DNA of 64,000 bases from Humibacillus xanthopallidus (GTDB taxonomy: Bacteria; Actinomycetota; Actinomycetes; Actinomycetales; Dermatophilaceae): assembly GCF_006717145.1 (NCBI RefSeq), contig NZ_VFQF01000001.1, positions 1,612,001-1,676,000 on the forward strand, given 5' to 3'. Every line of letters begins with the position of its first letter. Position 1 is the first letter of the stretch. Shown in pieces: positions 59,991 through 64,000 of the stretch. The notes beneath the pieces are model-generated. The model saw only the letters and a program-made list of their open reading frames with translations. It was not told the DNA's origin and searched no databases. Position numbers and translations under genes: made by a program.

Positions 59991-61476
59991 GGCGGGCGCG
60001 GCCCGCTCCGGCCCGAATGACCCTCGCGACCCACGCGGACTGCGCGCGCACGCGCCGCTCCTCGACGCGTGGCTGAGCCACGCGGAGCGCTCGCCGCACC
60101 CCTTCACGATCCCGGGGCACAAGCAGCGCACCGACCTCGTCGGTGCGATCGTGCGCGACGATGTGCCCCTCTACGGCGGCCTCGACGAGGTCAGGCTGAG
60201 CGGTGGGCTTCTCGAGCAGGCGCAGGCCCGAGCAGCAGGGCTCTGGGGCGCCGACGTCTGCCGCTTCTCCGTCGGTGGGTCGACGCACGGCAACCAGGCC
60301 CTCGCCCTCGCCGTGGGGCAGCCGGGTGACCGGGTCGTCGTCCAGCGCACCCTCCACCGCTCGATGCTGCTCGGGCTCGTGCTCGCCGGGCTCGAGCCCG
60401 TGTGGGTCGCCCCGGAGCTCGACGCCCGCTGGGGTATGCCGTGTGGCCTGGCCCCCGACGCCCTGGCCGCCGCGCTCGGCGATGCTCCCGACGCGAAGGC
60501 GGTGTTCGTCACCGACCCCTCCTACGTCGGGACGGTGGGACGCCTCGGCGAGCTGGCCGATGTCGCGCACGCTCGCGGCATACCGCTCGTCGTCGACGCG
60601 GCGTGGGCAGCCCACTTCGGATGGCACCCGGACCTGCCGCCCCACGCCCTGGCGCAGGGAGCCGATGCGCTCGTGACGAGCGCGCACAAGACCCTGCCGG
60701 CGTGGTCGCAGGCGGCGCTCGTGCTCGCACGGACCGAGCGGATCGACCCGGCCCGGCTCGATGCAGCGTTCGAGGCGACGCACACGACGAGTCCGGCTGG
60801 GGCGATCCTCGCGAGCACGGACGCAGCGGTGGCCCTGCTCGAGCGTGATGGCGTGACGCTGCTCGGCGGCCTCCTCGACCTCGTGGCGGAGGCCCGTCGC
60901 GCGCTGGCCGCGGTCGAGGGCGTCGTCGTGCTCGAGGGACCGCGCGTCGACCCGGCGAAGCTCGTCGTGCTGCTCGCCGGGACGGGCGCCGACGGGGTCC
61001 TCGTCGAGCGTGGACTCATCGCCGCGGGGCTGCCGGTCGAGATGGCTGACCGCGACACCGTCGTGGCCCTCGTGACCCTCGCGGACGACCGCACGAGCGT
61101 CGGCCGGCTTGTCGCGATGCTGACGGACCTCATCGAGCGCCACCGCGCCGAACCTCGATCGACGGTGCCGGCGGCCTCGTGGTCGGTCGTGCCGGTCCAG
61201 GGCTGCAGCCCCCGCGAGGCCTTCTTCGCCACCCGGGAGCGGGTGCCGCTGCGCGATGCGATCGGCCGCACCAGCACGGAGCTCGTCGCGCCCTACCCTC
61301 CCGGCGTGCCGGTGCTCGCTCCGGGCGAGGTGGTGACCGAGCAGGTGATCGCCGCCCTCGAGTCGGCCCGAGCCGCGGGAGTGCGCATCGCCTACGCCGC
61401 GGACCCGGATCTGATGACGCTCGACGTCGTGAACGGCCCTGCTGTTGCGGGTCCGGGCGACGCCGGGTCACGGTGA
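59983..61476 (+). CDS. Orn/Lys/Arg-type PLP decarboxylase (short form)
   Basis: The 497-residue fold-type I PLP enzyme has PFTIPGHKQRTDLV at the N-terminus, the cofactor segment VGGSTHGNQALALAVGQPGD, DPSYVGTVG, and the PLP lysine in DALVTSAHKTLPAWSQAAL; the C-terminus carries QGCSPREAFFATRERVPL and APYPPGVPVLAPGEVV. It is shorter than E. coli-type enzymes and lacks their N-terminal wing domain, as in Gram-positive SpeA/Cad-type forms. Arginine, lysine or ornithine cannot be chosen from sequence. It overlaps comEC tail to tail by 9 bp. Confidence 0.88.
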   Translation: MGEAGAARSGPNDPRDPRGLRAHAPLLDAWLSHAERSPHPFTIPGHKQRTDLVGAIVRDDVPLYGGLDEVRLSGGLLEQAQARAAGLWGADVCRFSVGGSTHGNQALALAVGQPGDRVVVQRTLHRSMLLGLVLAGLEPVWVAPELDARWGMPCGLAPDALAAALGDAPDAKAVFVTDPSYVGTVGRLGELADVAHARGIPLVVDAAWAAHFGWHPDLPPHALAQGADALVTSAHKTLPAWSQAALVLARTERIDPARLDAAFEATHTTSPAGAILASTDAAVALLERDGVTLLGGLLDLVAEARRALAAVEGVVVLEGPRVDPAKLVVLLAGTGADGVLVERGLIAAGLPVEMADRDTVVALVTLADDRTSVGRLVAMLTDLIERHRAEPRSTVPAASWSVVPVQGCSPREAFFATRERVPLRDAIGRTSTELVAPYPPGVPVLAPGEVVTEQVIAALESARAAGVRIAYAADPDLMTLDVVNGPAVAGPGDAGSR

Positions 61477-63927
61477 CACCACGGCCAGCTGACCGTCGCG
61501 GCTCACCACGGCCAGGTCTCCCTCGAGGTCGGTGCGGTGCACCTCGAAACCGCGGGCATCGAGGGCGGCCAGGGTCGACGGCGTCGGGTGGCCGTAGTCG
61601 TTGTCCGCACCGACGCTGATGAGTGCGAGACGACCTGCGACGTGGTCGAGCAGGCGGTCGTCGCGGTTGCCCGAGCCGTGGTGGGCCACCTTGAGAACGT
61701 CGACCTGCCCCCACCGATGCGGGTCGGCCTGCACCTCGCGCAGCACGGCGGCGGCCGCCTCGCGCTCGATGTCTCCCGCGAGCAGGAACCCCACGCCACC
61801 GACGTGCAGGGTCAGCACGACCGAACCGTTGTTGGCGACGGAGCCGGCCTCGATCTGCCGGGCGGGCCACCACACGTCGGCCGCAACCGCACCGACCTCG
61901 AGGTGCTGACCGGCGCGCAGCTCGCCGACCCGGGCGTGGCGGGCGGAGGCGACCCGCGCCACCACCTCGGCCTCGCCGGGCGGGTCCCTCACGGGCGAGC
62001 TGCGGATCTCGGCGACCGGCCACTCGGCGAGGACACCTGCGAGCCCCTCGACGTGGTCGGCGTGGAAGTGCGTGAGGACGACGAGGTCGATGGCCTGGAT
62101 GCGCAACCGCTGGAGGCACCGCGAGATGAGGGCGGGGTCGGGTCCGGCGTCGATGACGACGGCTCGCCCCGGGCCGCTGTTGACCACGAGGCCGTCGCCC
62201 TGCCCGACGTCGCAGGCGACGAGCAGCCAGCCGGGCGGCGGCCAGGCGACAGGCCGGGTCGGTGCTGACACGCCGAGCGTCACGAGCACCACGGCGGCAG
62301 CCACCGACGGGCGGGTGCGGCCCCGGTGCCATGTCCACGGGATCGTGACGATCGCAGCCACTGTCAGCACCGCGAGACCGACTGCGTGCCAAGCGGATTC
62401 ACCCCACGGGATCGACACGACAGGGGCCTCGGCACACCGGCGGGCGACCCAGGCGATGGCCTGGGCAGGTGCTGCTGCGGCCCATGCCACCGTTGCCGCG
62501 GCCCACGGCCAGAGGAGGGCCAGCACGGCGACGACGACACCGGCGATCGTGGCCGGGGCGACGAAGGGCGCGGCGAGCAGGTTGGCGACGACAGCGATGA
62601 CGGAGACCGACCCCTGGAGGGGGACCACGAGCGGCGCGCACACCGCCTGGGCCGCGAGGGGCACGGCGATCACCGGCCCGAGCCAGCCGAGGCGGCGGGG
62701 CAGGCCGGCCGCGATCGTGGCGCCCCACGGCCGCACGAGGACGAGCAGCCCCAGGGTCGCCGCCGCCGACAGGGCGAAGCCGTAGGACCTGGCGAGCCAC
62801 GGGTCCCAGACGAGCAGCGTGACGACGGCGCCACCGAGCACGGGCACACCGGCCCTCCGCCGCGAGGTCGACAGGGCGAGCAGGCCGACCGCACCCATGA
62901 CGGCGGCGCGGATGACGCTCGGCTCAGGGCGCGCCACCGTGACGAACGCCGCGAGCACGAGCACGGCGACGAGAGGTCGCCAGCGCCGCCTGATCCCGAG
63001 GAGGCCGCAGGCCCAGACAGCTGCCGCGACGACGAGGGTGACGTTGGTGCCCGACACGGCTGAGACATGGCTGAGGCCGGTGGCGAGCATCGCCTCGGTC
63101 AGGTCTTGCGGGGTCCGGCTCGTGTCACCGACCACGAGGGCCGGCACGAGGCCTCGGGCATCTGGCCAGACGTGGTCGGTCGCCGTGCGGAAGCGGCCCC
63201 GCACCCCCTCAGCCGCCTCGAGGACCGGGCCCGGGCCACCCAGAACTCGCGGGGCTCCGAGGGGCCGGCCGACGGCCACGACATCGTCACCCGGCTCCGC
63301 GGGCGCGAGCCGGGCCACGACCTCGACGGCGTCGTTCCATCGCAGCGCGCCCCACGCGGAGGCGGGCCCGACGACGAGGACCGGGCTCGACACCTGCGTG
63401 CGCACGCCCCGGCCGACCACGGTGTCGACCGCGATCCGCACGACGACGACCGGTCCACCGCGGTTGCTGCTCGCGGCGACCGGGCGAGGGTCGGCCGCGA
63501 GGCTACCGACCATCGTGACGACCGCGCCCGACCGCGCGAGGTCCTCGACCGGGCCGGCGGTGCGGATCGTGCGCTGCGCAGCCGCGGCGAGGAGCAGCAG
63601 GGCGGTGAGCGCGAGGGTCAGGGCGACGAGACGACGCGTCGCCCCGGGCGGGTGGACCCGCCGGCCGGGCGGGAAGGGTCGCCGGCGGCTTGGCGGGAAT
63701 GGTCGCCGGCGGGGCGCGACGATCGCCCCGGCGAGAAGCAGTGCCAGCAGCAGTGCGAGCACGGACCCGACCCAGACGAGCCGGACGTCGACGAGCAGAC
63801 CAACAAAGGCCGTCAGCAGCCAGGCGACGGCGACGGGTGCGAGCAGCCGCAGGTCGAGGCGTCGCTCCTGCATCGGCCTGCGGCGTGGGGCGAGACCACG
63901 CCACGTGCGCACCGTCGTGACGGTCAC
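61468..63927 (-). CDS. comEC: ComEC/Rec2 DNA-uptake channel with beta-lactamase-like domain
   Basis: The 819-residue protein has N-terminal membrane segments, an OB-like DUF4131 region (residues ~125-200), the competence domain with many membrane helices (SGTNVTLVVAAAVWACGLLG, RSYGFALSAAATLGLLVLV), and a C-terminal metallo-beta-lactamase domain (CDVGQGDGLVV, TLTHFHADHVEG written LTHFHADHVEG, VAHHGSGNRDD). ComEC passes single-stranded DNA across the membrane in natural transformation. It starts at GTG 63927, overlapping the comEA stop by 4 nt. Confidence 0.93.
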   Translation of the reverse strand: MTVTTVRTWRGLAPRRRPMQERRLDLRLLAPVAVAWLLTAFVGLLVDVRLVWVGSVLALLLALLLAGAIVAPRRRPFPPSRRRPFPPGRRVHPPGATRRLVALTLALTALLLLAAAAQRTIRTAGPVEDLARSGAVVTMVGSLAADPRPVAASSNRGGPVVVVRIAVDTVVGRGVRTQVSSPVLVVGPASAWGALRWNDAVEVVARLAPAEPGDDVVAVGRPLGAPRVLGGPGPVLEAAEGVRGRFRTATDHVWPDARGLVPALVVGDTSRTPQDLTEAMLATGLSHVSAVSGTNVTLVVAAAVWACGLLGIRRRWRPLVAVLVLAAFVTVARPEPSVIRAAVMGAVGLLALSTSRRRAGVPVLGGAVVTLLVWDPWLARSYGFALSAAATLGLLVLVRPWGATIAAGLPRRLGWLGPVIAVPLAAQAVCAPLVVPLQGSVSVIAVVANLLAAPFVAPATIAGVVVAVLALLWPWAAATVAWAAAAPAQAIAWVARRCAEAPVVSIPWGESAWHAVGLAVLTVAAIVTIPWTWHRGRTRPSVAAAVVLVTLGVSAPTRPVAWPPPGWLLVACDVGQGDGLVVNSGPGRAVVIDAGPDPALISRCLQRLRIQAIDLVVLTHFHADHVEGLAGVLAEWPVAEIRSSPVRDPPGEAEVVARVASARHARVGELRAGQHLEVGAVAADVWWPARQIEAGSVANNGSVVLTLHVGGVGFLLAGDIEREAAAAVLREVQADPHRWGQVDVLKVAHHGSGNRDDRLLDHVAGRLALISVGADNDYGHPTPSTLAALDARGFEVHRTDLEGDLAVVSRDGQLAVVSP

Positions 63928-64000
63928 AGCATCACCTGCGGGCGCAGCCTGCCGAGGAGCTTGTCGCCGATGCCGCTGACCTCGCCGAGCTCGTCGACCG
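63924..64000 (-). CDS. comEA: ComEA DNA-binding protein (C-terminal end only)
   Basis: Only the last 25 codons are in the window. They read VDELGEVSGIGDKLLGRLRP and then QVML before the stop, the second helix-hairpin-helix of ComEA. The rest lies beyond position 64000. It overlaps comEC by 4 nt (GTGA). With comEC it forms the usual comEA-comEC operon. Confidence 0.8.
   Translation of the reverse strand, partial: VDELGEVSGIGDKLLGRLRPQVML

Noticed and set aside
1-64000. GGCATAC as a KOPS-like chromosome polarity motif
   Set aside because: The two orientations are about equal (20 versus 22) and interspersed across the window, so there is no directional skew here.

Overview
The window is a dense, high-GC (roughly 70%) actinobacterial chromosome segment. 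Gene content points to the Micrococcales, probably Intrasporangiaceae: LexA beside a divergent LysM protein, nrdR-nrdJ, DUF2510, DUF1023, DUF6318 and DUF222/HNH (13E12) families, and comEA-comEC. The family assignment is inference from gene families and GC; no ribosomal marker is present. No tRNA, rRNA or CRISPR array was found.

Layout. 1-3255: a RecB-like nuclease/helicase fusion (its 3' end lies outside). 3318-5477: a two-domain VOC protein and two tandem DoxX paralogues, each preceded by the same BlaI/CopY-like inverted repeat. 5616-10421: a McrBC restriction pair whose two genes are separated by an opposite-strand Tat-secreted protein. 10742-15716: a lipoprotein/PKD pair, a small acidic ORF, an orphan-family protein, an amidase overlapping a VOC gene tail to tail, and an SRPBCC protein. 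15779-21829: a translationally coupled purine catabolism operon (xdhA-xdhB-xdhC-guaD). 21873-29837: universal stress protein, ChaB-like protein, PLP decarboxylase, aldo/keto reductase, polysaccharide deacetylase, YihY/BrkB protein, epimerase and a second copy of the orphan family. 29979-30986: a complete IS1595-family insertion with 8-bp target duplications, sitting directly on the LexA-type operator of a DUF222/HNH gene (31032-32936). 33171-38583: hexapeptide protein, aldo/keto reductase, malic enzyme, and a 2-oxoacid dehydrogenase E1alpha/E1beta pair with a free-standing lipoyl protein. 38632-44996: SWIM zinc-finger protein and a 1543-residue membrane protein. 45149-49103: nrdR-nrdJ behind three NrdR-box-like sites. 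49135-53825: a WXG100-like/DUF1023 pair, then a LysM protein divergent from lexA with LexA boxes between them, and a membrane protein. 53832-64000: sirtuin, LysR, AhpD-like, gamma-glutamyltransferase, cyclopropane synthase, cupin, Orn/Lys/Arg-type decarboxylase, ComEC and the end of ComEA.

Regulatory logic. DNA damage (lexA, the LysM cell-division type gene, the HNH gene) and deoxynucleotide supply (nrdRJ) can be read from operator sequences. The most unusual signals are: the IS insertion, which rebuilt a consensus LexA operator from an imperfect one; a non-palindromic 7-mer, GGCATAC, found at least 42 times on both strands and enriched between genes; and the shared operator of the duplicated doxX genes.
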